Assembly (NCBI RefSeq): GCF_003951315.1
Contig: NZ_QLJH01000004.1
Location: 1 to 64,000, forward strand
DNA from: Sphingomonas sp. S-NIH.Pt15_0812
GTDB taxonomy: Bacteria; Pseudomonadota; Alphaproteobacteria; Sphingomonadales; Sphingomonadaceae
DNA: 64,000 bases
Reading direction: 5' to 3'
Of the stretch, positions 39,684-49,372 are shown piece by piece. Below the pieces are notes generated by a model. That model did no database searches. It saw only the letters and a program-made list of their open reading frames with translations, and had not been told where the DNA came from. The position numbers and the translations under genes were made by a program. Within the stretch, counting starts at the first letter, position 1. Every line of letters begins with the position of its first letter.

Positions 39684-40880
39684 ATGAAGCTGAAGCATCT
39701 GTTCTGCTGCGGCGTCGCCTTGTGCGTCGCGTCCACCGGCGCCCAGGCGGCGACCTTCAACCTCATCGACGTTGGCGGCGTGAAGGGTTCGGCGGCCGAG
39801 GCCGGTTTCAACATCGCCGCCGCCTATTGGGGCTCGGTGCTGACCAACGACGTGACGATCAACCTGAACGTCAAGTTCGCCCCGCTCGCCCCCAACGTCA
39901 TCGGCTCGACCGGCAGCGCCCGCACCGACGTCTCGGTCGCGCGCTGGGAGCGCGGCATCGCCGCCACCAAGAGCGATTCGCTGCTCGACCGCGCCGTCGT
40001 GCTGCCCAGCCTGAACAGCCAGGGCGGCGTGAAGCTGGTGTCGAACGGCACCGACGCGGCGGGCAATGACGACCTGTCCTATACCCAGTTCATCGATGGC
40101 TCGACGACCAGCAGCAAGACGCTGTACATGAACACCGCGCTGGCCAAGGCGACCGGTATCGTCGGCGCCAACAATCCGGTGATCGACGGCAACATCACGT
40201 TCAGCAGCACCTTTGGCTTCGACTTCGATCCGACCGACGGCATCTCGGCGAACACCTTCGACTTCATCGGCGTCGCCATCCACGAGATCGGCCATGCGCT
40301 GGGCTTCGTGTCGGGCGTCGACTTCCTCGATGTATACGGCGGCAACGGTCCGGGCGCCGGCACGCTCGGCTACAGCCTGAACGACACCTCGATCTACAGC
40401 GCGCTCGACATGTTCCGCTACAGCGCCGACTCGACGCGCGCGGTGCGCGGCAAGCCCGACGTGCTCGACCTCAGCGTCGGCAGCGAGGCCTATTTCTCGA
40501 TCGACGGCGGCAAGACCGCGCTGTTCGGCAACAAGCTGGCGACCGGCCGCTACAATGGCGACGGCGACCAGGCCTCGCACTGGAAGGACGCGGTCGGCTG
40601 CACCGGGCAGATCGGCATCCTCGACCCGACCTTCTGTTTCGGCCAGGAAGGCGAAGTGACCGCGCTCGACCTCGCCGCCTATGACGCGATGGGCTGGAAC
40701 ACCAGTGTCGACGTGCTGCGCAACCCCAACTACGTCGCCACCACCGCCAGCATCTATCGCCAGTTCGCCTCGCTCGTCCCCGAGCCCGGCAGCTGGGCGC
40801 TGATGCTGACCGGCTTCGCGATGATGGGCGCGACGCTGCGCGGCCGCCGCACCCGCACGCGGGTCACCTTCGCCGCCTGA
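39684..40880 (+). CDS. Secreted metalloprotease with PEP-CTERM sorting signal
   Basis: A 398-aa exported protein. The signal peptide ends near residue 23 (STGAQAA). The zincin motif HEIGHALGF starts at His200. The C-terminal 27 residues form a PEPxxWA-CTERM signal: VPEPGSWALM, a hydrophobic stretch, then RGRRTR. Proteins of this kind (NF038122-like) are thought to be cut and sorted by an exosortase, which is not in the window. Substrate unknown. ATG 39684 has AAAGGGG 6 bases upstream; a longer frame from 39621 lacks a signal peptide start. Confidence 0.85.
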   Translation: MKLKHLFCCGVALCVASTGAQAATFNLIDVGGVKGSAAEAGFNIAAAYWGSVLTNDVTINLNVKFAPLAPNVIGSTGSARTDVSVARWERGIAATKSDSLLDRAVVLPSLNSQGGVKLVSNGTDAAGNDDLSYTQFIDGSTTSSKTLYMNTALAKATGIVGANNPVIDGNITFSSTFGFDFDPTDGISANTFDFIGVAIHEIGHALGFVSGVDFLDVYGGNGPGAGTLGYSLNDTSIYSALDMFRYSADSTRAVRGKPDVLDLSVGSEAYFSIDGGKTALFGNKLATGRYNGDGDQASHWKDAVGCTGQIGILDPTFCFGQEGEVTALDLAAYDAMGWNTSVDVLRNPNYVATTASIYRQFASLVPEPGSWALMLTGFAMMGATLRGRRTRTRVTFAA

Positions 40881-40902
40881 CCCCTTCGACTGTGTGAAGC
40901 GA

Positions 40903-40932
40903 ACGCCGTCGGTCCCAGCGGACCGGCGGCGT
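40903..40932 (+). terminator. Hairpin after the metalloprotease gene
   Basis: A 13-bp stem (ACGCCGTCGGTCC at 40903-40915 with 40920-40932, one G-U pair) has a 4-base loop and begins 22 bases after the stop codon. The following bases are CTTGCTGT, a poor T tract. Confidence 0.55.
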
Positions 40933-40990
40933 CTTGCTGTCGGGTGCAGTACGGGACGGTATGACGCCCCCGCCCGCGCCCGTTTCCTTC

Positions 40991-41006
40991 CCCCGCCAAG
41001 GCGGGG
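40991..41006. repeat. Short REP-like palindrome
   Basis: CCCCGCCAAGGCGGGG is a compact palindrome in the gap between the metalloprotease gene and ruvC (40881-41115). It resembles the CCGGCGAAGGCCGG palindromes near 44 kb and belongs to the small extragenic repeats common in sphingomonads. Confidence 0.5.
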
Positions 41007-41115
41007 TCCCGGTCGGGGAACGAGCGTGCCGAGGCGCGATGCTCAATTACATCAGCCTTCCCGACAGGACCCCGTGTCTTCGCCGGAGAACGGCAGAGAT
41101 TGCCGCTCGACCTGC

Positions 41116-41622
41116 TCACGCCATCACCCGCGCGCGCCGGGCCATGCCGGCGGCGCTGGCGACGTGGTGGGCATGGGTGATCGCCACCGCCAGCGCGTCC
41201 GCCGCGTCGGGTCCGGCGAGCTTCGCGCCGGGCAGCAGATGCGCCATCATCGCCTGGATCTGGCGCTTGTCCGCGCCGCCCGTGCCGACCACCGCCTTCT
41301 TGACGACGCTGGGGTGATACTCGCCGATCGCCAGCCCCGAGCCCGCCGCCGCCAGCAGCACGACGCCGCGCGCCTGGCCCAGCTTCAGCGTCGACTGGGC
41401 ATTGGTGTTGCCCAGCACCTCCTCCACCGCCGCGCCCTCCGGCCGTTCGGCGCGGATCACGTCGATCAGCGCGGCGTAGAGGTTGGTCAGCCGGCGCGGC
41501 AGCGGCATCGACGGCTCGGTTTTGATCTGGCCGTTGGCGATGTGCGACAGGCGATTGCCCTCGGCCCGGATCACGCCCCAGCCGGTCGTGCCCAATCCCG
41601 GGTCCAGGCCGAGGATGATCAT
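41116..41622 (-). CDS. ruvC: Crossover junction endodeoxyribonuclease RuvC
   Basis: A 168-aa Holliday junction resolvase. The RNase H-like fold starts [16 protein letters not shown] with catalytic Asp7. The catalytic Glu lies in [20 protein letters not shown] (near 67), and the last acidic pair in [13 protein letters not shown] near 141-144. The length is normal. It starts 10 bases after yebC on the same strand, a common pairing, while ruvA and ruvB are elsewhere. Confidence 0.95.
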   Translation of the reverse strand: MIILGLDPGLGTTGWGVIRAEGNRLSHIANGQIKTEPSMPLPRRLTNLYAALIDVIRAERPEGAAVEEVLGNTNAQSTLKLGQARGVVLLAAAGSGLAIGEYHPSVVKKAVVGTGGADKRQIQAMMAHLLPGAKLAGPDAADALAVAITHAHHVASAAGMARRARVMA

Positions 41623-41632
41623 CCGCCGCCGC

Positions 41633-42376
41633 TCAGCCCAGCTTCGCCATCACGTCGTCGGAGACCTCGTAATTGCCCCAGACGGTCTGGACGTCGTCGT
41701 CATCGTCCAGCGTATCGATCAGCTTGAACAGGGTCGCCGCCTCGTCCTCGTTGACCGCGACCATGGTCTGCGGCCGCCAGGCCAGCTTCGCGCCCTCCGG
41801 CTCGCCCAGCACCGGCTCCAGCGCCTTGGCGACCTCGTGCAGGTCGCCGGTCGCGGTCCAGATCTCATGCCCGTCCTCGGACGAGCCGACATCCTCCGCG
41901 CCCGCCTCCAGCGCCGCCTCGAACACCTTCTCGGCGTCGCCGACCGTGGCGGGGTAGGAGATCAGGCCCATCCGGTCGAAGCCGTGGCTGACCGACCCCG
42001 ACGCGCCGAGGTTGCCGCCATTCTTCGCCACGGCGGTGCGGACGTTGGTGGCGGTGCGGTTGCGATTGTCGGTCAGCGCCTCGATGATCAGCGACACGCC
42101 GCCGGGGCCGAACCCCTCGTAGCGGATTTCTTCATAGCTTTCCGTGTCGCCCTTGGCCGCCTTGTCGATCGACCGCTGGATATTGTCCTTGGGCATGGAC
42201 TGGGCCTTGGCGGCGTTGATCGCGGCGCGCAGGCGCGGGTTCATGTCCGGATCGGGCAGACCCATCTTCGCCGCGACGGTGATCTCGCGGGAGAGCTTGG
42301 AGAACATGCTCGACCGCTTCTTGTCCTGTGCACCCTTGCGATGCATGATATTCTTGAACTTGCTGTGACCTGCCAT
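41633..42376 (-). CDS. yebC: YebC/PmpR-family regulatory protein
   Basis: A 247-aa protein with the invariant start [20 protein letters not shown]. The family was described as transcription regulators (PmpR) and more recently linked to translation of proline stretches; its role here is open. The acidic C-terminal domain ([17 protein letters not shown]) is typical. It is the first gene of yebC-ruvC. Confidence 0.93.
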   Translation of the reverse strand: MAGHSKFKNIMHRKGAQDKKRSSMFSKLSREITVAAKMGLPDPDMNPRLRAAINAAKAQSMPKDNIQRSIDKAAKGDTESYEEIRYEGFGPGGVSLIIEALTDNRNRTATNVRTAVAKNGGNLGASGSVSHGFDRMGLISYPATVGDAEKVFEAALEAGAEDVGSSEDGHEIWTATGDLHEVAKALEPVLGEPEGAKLAWRPQTMVAVNEDEAATLFKLIDTLDDDDDVQTVWGNYEVSDDVMAKLG

Positions 42377-42460
42377 GATGCGCCTCTGCGATGATGGCTT
42401 GCCCTTAAACCGTGAAAGGGGCTTTCGCCAACCGGCCGCTTGGGCCAAATGGGCGCACTC

Positions 42461-43912
42461 ATGACGGTACGCGTGGACATGGGGCTGGACGAGCGTGGCA
42501 GCGCCGTCGGGCTCGACCTGGAAGAATTGCTCGCCACCCGCTTGCTCGTGCAGGGCAATTCGGGATCGGGTAAGTCGCATCTGCTGCGCCGCCTGCTCGA
42601 ACGCTCGGCGGGGCAGGTCCAGCAGGTGGTGATCGACCCGGAGGGCGATTTCGTCACGCTCGGCCCCGCCTATGGCCATGTCGTGATCGAGGCGTCGGAT
42701 TATTCCATCCCCGAGGTGTCGCGGCTGGCGACCCGCCTGCGCGAGCATCGCGCCTCGGTGGTCCTCAGCCTCGAAGGGCTGGAGGCGGAGGGGCAGATGC
42801 GCTGCGCCGCCGCCTTCCTCCAGGCGCTGTTCGATGCGCCGCGCGAACATTGGTATCCGGCGCTGGTCGTGGTCGACGAGGCGCAGCTCTTCGCCCCCAC
42901 CACCGGCGGCGAAGTGGCCGAGGAGGTGCGGCGCGCCTCCCTGTCGGCGATGACCAACCTGATGTGCCGGGGGCGCAAGCGCGGCCTGGCCGGCGTGATC
43001 GCGACCCAGCGACTCGCCAAGCTGGCCAAGAACGTCGCGGCCGAGGCATCCAACTTCCTGATGGGCCGGACCTTTCTCGACATCGACATGGCGCGCGCCG
43101 CCGACCTGCTCGGCATGGAGCGGCGCCAGGCGGAGGCGATTCGCGACCTGGCGCGCGGCCAGTTCATGGCGCTGGGGCCTGCCGTGTCGCGCCGGCCGAT
43201 CAACGTGCGGATCGGCGCGGTCGAGACCTCGGCCCGTTCGGGCAGCCCGAAACTGACGCCCCTGCCGGACGCCAAGTCGGTGGAGCTGGCCGACCTGCTC
43301 GCCGAACCCGCCGCCCCCGAATTGCCCATGAGCTTCGAGGCGCGACCCCGGCTGGTGCCGGTCGGCGAACTGATGGCCGATATCGCGCGGCCGCCCGCGC
43401 CGCCGCCGACGCCGCTGCCCGAAAAGGACGCGGGCGAGGTCGAGGCCATCTATGCCGAGGCGTTGCGCGCGATCGTCGCCGACCCCGACGCCTCGCTGCG
43501 GCCTGGACCGACCCTGTTCCAGGATTTCCAGGTGCGCTGCCGCATGGCCGGACTGGCGCGGCCACCGCTCGACCTGCCGGGCTTCACCCGCCGCCTCGCC
43601 TGCGCGCGCGCCGGCATCTACGATCCCGAGGACCCCGAATGGGTCGACGCGATCGCGCTGGGCGGCACCCTGCCCGACGACATGCTGGGGGCGTTCCTGC
43701 TGGTGGCCCGCGCGGCGAAGGAGGGGAAGCCCTGCCCGTCCGATTCGGCGCTGGCGGCGACCTATGGCACCAGCTCGCTCGGCCGGGTGCGCCGCCTGAT
43801 CGGCTATATCGAAAGCCGCGACCTGTTCGTGATGCGCACCGACCTGTCGGGCAAGCGCTCGATCACCATCCCGCGTCTGGGGTGGACGACGGAGCCGGCG
43901 GAGGCGGGCTGA
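42461..43912 (+). CDS. HerA/DUF87-like P-loop ATPase
   Basis: A 483-aa protein. Walker A GNSGSGKS lies at 32-39, right after the family-typical [12 protein letters not shown]. Walker B is [13 protein letters not shown] near residue 132, and the segment [23 protein letters not shown] near 165 resembles the arginine-finger region of HerA-type DNA pumps. A Pro/Ala/Glu-rich linker (near 290-325) leads to a C-terminal helical domain. No NurA-like nuclease is adjacent. A role in DNA handling is inferred from the fold only. ATG 42461 and ATG 42449 are both possible; it is divergent from yebC. Confidence 0.75.
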   Translation: MTVRVDMGLDERGSAVGLDLEELLATRLLVQGNSGSGKSHLLRRLLERSAGQVQQVVIDPEGDFVTLGPAYGHVVIEASDYSIPEVSRLATRLREHRASVVLSLEGLEAEGQMRCAAAFLQALFDAPREHWYPALVVVDEAQLFAPTTGGEVAEEVRRASLSAMTNLMCRGRKRGLAGVIATQRLAKLAKNVAAEASNFLMGRTFLDIDMARAADLLGMERRQAEAIRDLARGQFMALGPAVSRRPINVRIGAVETSARSGSPKLTPLPDAKSVELADLLAEPAAPELPMSFEARPRLVPVGELMADIARPPAPPPTPLPEKDAGEVEAIYAEALRAIVADPDASLRPGPTLFQDFQVRCRMAGLARPPLDLPGFTRRLACARAGIYDPEDPEWVDAIALGGTLPDDMLGAFLLVARAAKEGKPCPSDSALAATYGTSSLGRVRRLIGYIESRDLFVMRTDLSGKRSITIPRLGWTTEPAEAG

Positions 43913-43967
43913 CACGAAGGTCCACGCCGCGTCAGGGGAATGCGGGTCCTTGCCAGCGAAGCGTGCC

Positions 43968-43987
43968 ATCCCGGCGAAGGCCGGGAT
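43968..43987. repeat. Palindromic REP-like element, first copy
   Basis: An 8-bp stem ATCCCGGC/GCCGGGAT with a GAAG loop, between the ATPase gene and the GapR-like gene. A second palindrome of the same kind follows 49 bases later. The CCGGCGAAGGCCGG core is typical of small extragenic repeats in sphingomonads. Confidence 0.65.
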
Positions 43988-44036
43988 CCAGTTGGGGGAT
44001 GACGTTTGCACGCCATTCGACACGTCTCACAACTAG

Positions 44037-44056
44037 ACCCCGGCCTTTGCCGGGGT
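44037..44056. repeat. Palindromic REP-like element, second copy
   Basis: An 8-bp stem ACCCCGGC/GCCGGGGT with a CTTT loop, in inverted orientation relative to the copy at 43968. Together they form a paired-palindrome unit that could be a REP-associated element or a terminator between the convergent ATPase and GapR-like genes. Confidence 0.65.
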
Positions 44057-44128
44057 GGAGGGTCGCAGGAATGAGGCGTCATCCCCTTTGGTGACCATCG
44101 CCTGCGCCCGCGCGGAATGGGAAACCGA

Positions 44129-44395
44129 TCAGAGCATCCCGAGCGCCTGCATGTACACTTCGAGGATCGACTGCTCCTCCTGATATTCTTCGCGCTTCTT
44201 CTTGCGGATCGACATGATCTTGCGGATCGCCTTGGGATCGTAGCCGCGGCCCTTGGCCTCCGCCATGACATCCTTGATGTCGTCCGAGATGCCCTTCTTC
44301 TCTTCTTCCAGCCGCTCGGCGCGCTCGATCAGCAGGCGCAGCTCGTCCGCTGCCACCTGACCGCCGCCCATGCCTTCGCCCCGCTCGTCGCCCAT
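44129..44395 (-). CDS. GapR-like DUF2312 DNA-binding protein
   Basis: An 88-aa, nearly all-helical protein: LRLLIERAERLEEEKKGISD forms a coiled coil, then DIKDVMAEAKGRGYDPKAIRKIM and the basic IRKKKREEYQEE. The pattern matches Caulobacter GapR (about 89 aa), a nucleoid-associated protein that clamps overtwisted DNA ahead of polymerases. Conserved basic residues are present. ATG 44395 is the family start. It is downstream of the DUF1244 gene on the same strand. Confidence 0.88.
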   Translation of the reverse strand: MGDERGEGMGGGQVAADELRLLIERAERLEEEKKGISDDIKDVMAEAKGRGYDPKAIRKIMSIRKKKREEYQEEQSILEVYMQALGML

Positions 44396-44542
44396 GATCC
44401 GTCCTTATCGAAATGACTCCGCCTCGCCCTCGCGACTGCACGAGGGGGCGGGCCGGTTAACCCTGTAGGGTGCGGCGGCGCGTCTACGGGATCGCGCCGC
44501 TTCGCTCAAGGCTTTGGCGGCGAACCGCCGGACCAGGATGCA

Positions 44543-44836
44543 TCAGGCCGCGTTGCGGCGGACGCTCTCCTCCATGCGCGCCAGTTGCTCGGGCGTCGCC
44601 TCCAGCTGATGATCGCGCTTCCATTCGGCATAGGACATGCCGTAAATGGCTTCGCGCGCCTGGTCCTTCGACAGGCCGCCGGCTTCCGCCGTCCAGTCGG
44701 ACAGGCAGTTGCGACAGAATCCGGCCAGGCCCATCAGATCGACGTTCTGCGCGTCGCTGCGATGGCGCAAATGCCGGATGAGGCGGCGAAATGCCGCGGC
44801 TGCCGCCGAGTCGTCGAGTGCGTCAAGAGGGTCCAT
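44543..44836 (-). CDS. DUF1244 protein
   Basis: A 97-aa cytosolic protein. Family segments are AFRRLIRHLRHRSDAQNVDLM and LAGFCRNCLSDW, with a CxxC pair (Cys-Arg-Asn-Cys) that could bind metal, then AREAIYGMSYAEWK. Function unknown. In Alphaproteobacteria the gene is often found near pyk and the DUF2312 gene, as here. It is divergent from pyk, with 71 bases between starts. Confidence 0.85.
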   Translation of the reverse strand: MDPLDALDDSAAAAAFRRLIRHLRHRSDAQNVDLMGLAGFCRNCLSDWTAEAGGLSKDQAREAIYGMSYAEWKRDHQLEATPEQLARMEESVRRNAA

Positions 44837-44907
44837 ACGTATGCTCCGCGGTTGATCCGTCCTATTTAGGCATTAGGACGCGGCGTGCACCCCAGGAAGG
44901 TAATTGA

Positions 44908-46371
44908 ATGACCATCGCCATCGCTCCCCGCTCGCGCAAGGTGCGCGTGCTCGCGACCTTGGGCCCCGCCAGCAATAGCCGCGAGATGATCGCCAAGCTG
45001 TTCGAGGCCGGTGCCGACGCCTTCCGCGTGAACATGAGCCATGGCGACCAGGCGTCCAAAGTCGGCGTGATCCAGGCGATCCGCAGCCTGGAGGCGGATT
45101 ACCGCCGCCCGACCACCATCCTCGCCGATCTCCAGGGCCCCAAGCTGCGCGTCGGCAAGTTCGAGGGCGGCCGGGTCGAGCTGGTCACCGGCTCCACCTT
45201 CGTGCTCGACCGCGACCCGACGCCGGGCGACGCGACCCGCGCCGAGCTGCCGCATCGCGAGATCTTCGCGGCGATCGAGGCGGGCGCGCGCCTGCTGCTC
45301 GACGACGGCAAGCTGGTGCTGCGCGTCACCGAGCATGACGTGGACCGGATCACCACCACGGTCGAGGTCGGCGGCCCGCTGTCGAACAACAAGGGGCTGA
45401 ACGTGCCCGACGTGGTGCTGCCGATGGCGGCGCTGACCGACAAGGATCGCAGCGACCTGGCCTTCGCGGTCGAGCAGGGCGTCGACTGGATCGCGCTCAG
45501 CTTCGTGCAGCGGCCCGAGGACCTGATGGAGGCGCGCGGCCTGATCAAGGGCAAGGCGGCGCTGCTCGCCAAGATCGAGAAGCCGGCGGCGATCGAGCGG
45601 CTGGAGGAGATCGTCGAGCAGTGCGACGGCGTCATGGTGGCGCGCGGCGACCTGGGCGTCGAGCTGCCGCCCGAGCAGGTGCCGCCGCTCCAGAAGCGGA
45701 TCGTCGAGGTGTCGCGTCGCCTGGGCCGGCCGGTGGTGGTCGCCACCCAGATGCTCGAATCGATGATCCAGTCGCCCTCGCCGACCCGCGCCGAGGTGTC
45801 GGACGTCGCCACCGCCATCTATGACGGCGCGGACGCGATCATGCTGTCGGCCGAATCGGCGGCGGGGGCCTGGCCGGTCGAATCGGTCGCGATGATGAAC
45901 GCAATCGGCAATGCCGTGGAGCGCGATCCCGGCCATGGCGACCGCGTCCACTTCACCGTGACCAAGCCCGATCCGACCACCGCCGACGCGATGGCCGAGG
46001 CGGCGAAGGGGATCGCGCGCACCACATCGGCGGTGGCGATCATCTGCTTCACCACCAGCGGCTCGACCGCCCGCCGCGTCGCGCGCGAGCGGCCATCGGT
46101 GCCGATCCTGGTGCTGACCCCGCAGGCGGAGACGGCGCGGCGGCTGGGCCTGCTCTGGGGCACGCATGCGGTGCACACCCGCGACGTCGAGAGCTTCGAG
46201 GAAATGGTCGCCAAGGCCAAGCGCATGGCCCTGCGCCACGGCATCGCCAAGGCCGGCGAGCAGGTGGTGGTGATGGCCGGCGTGCCGTTCCGCACGCCCG
46301 GCTCCACCAACGTGATCCATGTCGTCCGCATCACCGGCGACGAGTTGAAGGATTACGGCGCGGCGGGGTAA
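44908..46371 (+). CDS. pyk: Pyruvate kinase
   Basis: A 487-aa enzyme that makes pyruvate and ATP from PEP and ADP. The N-terminal barrel shows RVLATLGPAS and FRVNMSHG, the substrate lysine lies in LLAKIEKPAAIERLEEI (near 220), and the metal site is GVMVARGDLGVELP. A C-terminal regulatory domain is present (ICFTTSGSTARRVARERP). Start ATG 44908 has AGGAAGG upstream. Confidence 0.95.
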   Translation: MTIAIAPRSRKVRVLATLGPASNSREMIAKLFEAGADAFRVNMSHGDQASKVGVIQAIRSLEADYRRPTTILADLQGPKLRVGKFEGGRVELVTGSTFVLDRDPTPGDATRAELPHREIFAAIEAGARLLLDDGKLVLRVTEHDVDRITTTVEVGGPLSNNKGLNVPDVVLPMAALTDKDRSDLAFAVEQGVDWIALSFVQRPEDLMEARGLIKGKAALLAKIEKPAAIERLEEIVEQCDGVMVARGDLGVELPPEQVPPLQKRIVEVSRRLGRPVVVATQMLESMIQSPSPTRAEVSDVATAIYDGADAIMLSAESAAGAWPVESVAMMNAIGNAVERDPGHGDRVHFTVTKPDPTTADAMAEAAKGIARTTSAVAIICFTTSGSTARRVARERPSVPILVLTPQAETARRLGLLWGTHAVHTRDVESFEEMVAKAKRMALRHGIAKAGEQVVVMAGVPFRTPGSTNVIHVVRITGDELKDYGAAG

Positions 46372-46436
46372 GCCGGCTACGCCTCCTCGGCCGGGAAGGC
46401 ATCGCGCCGGTCATGGCCGATGCCGACCGGAGGAGA

Positions 46437-46463
46437 GGGGCGGGATCGCCGGGACCCCGCCCC
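46437..46463. terminator. Hairpin between convergent pyk and purD
   Basis: GGGGCGGG (46437-46444) pairs with CCCGCCCC (46456-46463) around an 11-base loop. It sits between the two stop codons. No T tract is visible, so support is limited. Confidence 0.35.
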
Positions 46464-46467
46464 GCCC

Positions 46468-47730
46468 TTACCCCCGCGCCACTTCGCGCCAGCCGATGTC
46501 GCGGCGGCAGAAGCCATCGGCATAGTCGATCGCATCGACCGCATGATAGGCCAAGGCCTGCGCCCCCGCGATCGAGGGCGAGCGGGCGGTGACCGCCAGC
46601 ACGCGACCGCCGCTCGCCACGAGCGTGTCGCCGTCCATCCGCGTTCCCGCCTGGAACACGATCGCGCCCGCCGCCGCCGCCGCATCGAGCGCGCGGATCG
46701 CGCCGCCCGCCGCCGGGGTGCCGGGATAGCCGCGCGCCGCCACCACCACGGTCAGCGCCACATCGTCGGAGAAGACGGGCACCGGGGCCGCGCCCAGCCG
46801 TCCCTCCGCCACCGCCAGCATCAGCGCGACCAGATCGCCCTGGAAGCGCGGCATCAGCACCTGCGTCTCCGGGTCGCCGAAGCGGGCATTATATTCGATC
46901 AGCTTCGGCCCCGTCGCGGTCAGCATCAGCCCGGCATAGAGCACGCCGATAAAGGGCGTGCCCTCCGCGGCCAGGGCCGCGACGGTCGGGCGGATGATCT
47001 CGTCGATCGCACGTGCCTCCAGCGCCGGGGTCAGCACGCGCGCGGGGCTGTAGGCGCCCATGCCGCCGGTATTGGGACCGGTGTCGCCATCGCCGACGCG
47101 CTTGTGATCCTGCGCGGTGCCGAACGCCATGATGTCGGTGCCGTCGGTCAGCACGAACAGGCTGGCCTCCTCGCCGTCGAGGAATTCCTCGATCACCGCC
47201 TCCGCGCCGGGGGCCTGGAACAGGTCGCGCACCGCCGCCAGCGCCTCGTCGCGGGTCATGGCGACGGTCACGCCCTTGCCCGCCGCCAGTCCGTCCGCCT
47301 TCACCACCACCGGCAGGCCGAACGTGTCGGTCAGCGCCGCCTCGGCGGTGGCCAGGTCGGTGACGCGCAGATAGCCGGCGGTGGGGATGCCGGCCCGCGC
47401 GCACAGATCCTTGGTGAAGCCCTTCGACCCCTCCAGCTGCGCCGCCGCGCGGCCCGGGCCGAACACCGGCACGCCGGCGTCGCGCAGGCTGTCGGCCAGG
47501 CCGTCGACCAGCGGCGCCTCCGGCCCGATCACCACCAGGCCGATCGCCCGATCGCGCGCGAAGGACACGACGGCGGCGTGATCGGTCGCGTCGAGCGGCA
47601 CGATCGTCGCGACCTGCGCGATGCCGGGGTTGCCGGGCGCGGCGAAGAGCGTATCGAGAAGCGGCGATTGCGCCAGCTTCCATGCCAGCGCGTGTTCGCG
47701 GCCCCCGGAGCCGAGTAGCAGGACGTTCAT
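46468..47730 (-). CDS. purD: Phosphoribosylamine-glycine ligase
   Basis: A 420-aa ATP-grasp enzyme of purine synthesis that joins phosphoribosylamine and glycine. It begins [20 protein letters not shown]; the ATP-grasp core includes [16 protein letters not shown] and GGMGAYSPA, and the metal site [11 protein letters not shown]. The start at 47730 is fixed by the invariant N-terminus and by AAGGGA 7 bases upstream. The start codon overlaps that of divergent xseA by two bases. Confidence 0.95.
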   Translation of the reverse strand: MNVLLLGSGGREHALAWKLAQSPLLDTLFAAPGNPGIAQVATIVPLDATDHAAVVSFARDRAIGLVVIGPEAPLVDGLADSLRDAGVPVFGPGRAAAQLEGSKGFTKDLCARAGIPTAGYLRVTDLATAEAALTDTFGLPVVVKADGLAAGKGVTVAMTRDEALAAVRDLFQAPGAEAVIEEFLDGEEASLFVLTDGTDIMAFGTAQDHKRVGDGDTGPNTGGMGAYSPARVLTPALEARAIDEIIRPTVAALAAEGTPFIGVLYAGLMLTATGPKLIEYNARFGDPETQVLMPRFQGDLVALMLAVAEGRLGAAPVPVFSDDVALTVVVAARGYPGTPAAGGAIRALDAAAAAGAIVFQAGTRMDGDTLVASGGRVLAVTARSPSIAGAQALAYHAVDAIDYADGFCRRDIGWREVARG

Positions 47731-49153
47731 GCCCGATCCCTTTTTATCTGAGCCGCGGCTGGTAGCCGAGCCGACGCCCGGCGACAACGCACTCGCTTTG
47801 TCGGTCGGCGAGCTGTCGTCCAAGCTGAAGCGCATGGTGGAGGGCGAGTTCGGCCATGTCCGCCTGCGCGGCGAGATTTCCGGTTTCAAGCGCGCCGCCT
47901 CCGGCCATGTCTATCTGGCGCTGAAGGACGAATCGGCGGTGATCGACGGAGTGATGTGGAAGGGGGTGGCCAATGCCCTGGCCTTCAGCCCGCAGGACGG
48001 GGTGGAGGTGATCGCCACCGGCAAGCTGACCATCTATCCCGGCCGCTCCAAATACCAGATCGTGATCGAGCGGATGGAGCTGGCCGGGGCCGGGGCGCTG
48101 ATGGCGCTGCTGGAGAAACTGCGCGCGCAACTCGCCGGCGAGGGGCTTTTCGACCGCGACCGCAAGCGGGCGCTGCCGTTCCTGCCGCGCGTGATCGGCG
48201 TCGTCACCTCGCCGACCGGCGCGGTGATCCGCGACATCCTCCACCGGCTGGAGGATCGCTGCCCCACCCGGGTGATCGTCTGGCCGGTCAAGGTGCAGGG
48301 CGAGGGCGCGGCGGCGGAGGTGGCGGCGGCGGTGCGCGGCTTCGACGCCCTACCGGTTCATGGGCCGGCGGACGGTCCGGTGCCCCGTCCCGACCTGGTG
48401 ATCGTCGCGCGCGGCGGCGGCTCGATCGAGGATCTGTGGGCGTTCAACGAGGAGGTGGTGGTCCGCGCCGTCGCCGCCTGTTCGATCCCGATCATCTCCG
48501 CGGTCGGGCACGAGACGGACACGACATTGTGCGACCATGCCGCCGACCTGCGCGCGCCGACACCGACCGCCGCCGCCGAGATCGCCGTGCCGGTGCTCGC
48601 CGAGCTGCGGCTGACCATCGATTCGCATCGCCAGCGCACCGAACGCTGCGCGCGCCGCTATGTCGAGCGCGGCCGCGAGCGGCTGACCGCGCTCGCCCGG
48701 CTGTTGCCGAAGCGGGATGCGCTGCTCGGCCCCCAGCGCCAGCGTGCCGACGACGCGGGGGCGCGGCTCGATCGCGGGCTGGAGCGGCGGGTGACGGTGG
48801 CGCGCGGACAGCTCGACCGGGCGACCGGCGCGCTGCGCCCGGCGGTGCTGCAACGGCAGGTGGATTCGGCCCGGCATCGACTGGAATCGACCTGGCGGCT
48901 GGTGCAGACGCTCAACCCCGACAACGTGCTGGAGCGCGGCTATGCCCGCGTCACCGCGCGCGACGGCGCGACCCTGATGTCCAGCGCGGCGGTGACGGCG
49001 GCGGGCGCGGTGACGCTGCGCTTCCGCGACGGCAGCGTCGATGTGGCGGTCGATCCGGGCGACGGGAAGACGCCCGACAAGCCCCGCCGGGTTGAGCGGT
49101 CCGCGCCCAAGGCCTATGCCGCCCCCATTCCCGAGCAGCCGACGCTGCTCTAG
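47729..49153 (+). CDS. xseA: Exodeoxyribonuclease VII large subunit
   Basis: A 474-aa nuclease subunit that degrades single-stranded DNA. The N-terminal OB domain shows [19 protein letters not shown] and [11 protein letters not shown], the catalytic domain [20 protein letters not shown], and the conserved [15 protein letters not shown], then a long coiled coil rich in Arg. ATG 47729 has AGGAC 6 bases upstream and fits the family. The small subunit xseB is not next to it. It is followed by a DUF2093 gene at 18 bases. Confidence 0.94.
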   Translation: MPDPFLSEPRLVAEPTPGDNALALSVGELSSKLKRMVEGEFGHVRLRGEISGFKRAASGHVYLALKDESAVIDGVMWKGVANALAFSPQDGVEVIATGKLTIYPGRSKYQIVIERMELAGAGALMALLEKLRAQLAGEGLFDRDRKRALPFLPRVIGVVTSPTGAVIRDILHRLEDRCPTRVIVWPVKVQGEGAAAEVAAAVRGFDALPVHGPADGPVPRPDLVIVARGGGSIEDLWAFNEEVVVRAVAACSIPIISAVGHETDTTLCDHAADLRAPTPTAAAEIAVPVLAELRLTIDSHRQRTERCARRYVERGRERLTALARLLPKRDALLGPQRQRADDAGARLDRGLERRVTVARGQLDRATGALRPAVLQRQVDSARHRLESTWRLVQTLNPDNVLERGYARVTARDGATLMSSAAVTAAGAVTLRFRDGSVDVAVDPGDGKTPDKPRRVERSAPKAYAAPIPEQPTLL

Positions 49154-49171
49154 CCGCGAAGAAAGCCGCCC

Positions 49172-49372
49172 ATGCTGATGTCCAACGCCGATCGTCCCGC
49201 CCGCCTGCACTATATGGCGAACGGCTTTCGCGTGCTGGTGCCGGGCGATCATGTCGTCTGCGCGATCACGGGCGCCCGCATCGCGCTGGAGGATCTGCGC
49301 TACTGGAGCGTGCGCGACCAGCAGCCCTATGCCACCGCCCAGGTGTCGAGCGAGGCGCTGGCCCCGCGATGA
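49172..49372 (+). CDS. DUF2093 protein
   Basis: A 66-aa alphaproteobacterial protein of unknown function: ARLHYMANGFRVLVPGDHVVCAITGARIALEDLRYWSV spans the family domain (the key parts are GDHV, CAITG and LRYWSV). One Cys. It lies between xseA and the M23 peptidase, with a 4-base overlap (ATGA) with the latter, and is probably part of their operon. Confidence 0.85.
   Translation: MLMSNADRPARLHYMANGFRVLVPGDHVVCAITGARIALEDLRYWSVRDQQPYATAQVSSEALAPR

Noticed and set aside
41633..44023. A long minus-strand extension of yebC
   Set aside because: YebC starts at its invariant [10 protein letters not shown] at 42376. The extension is antisense to the HerA-like ATPase gene.
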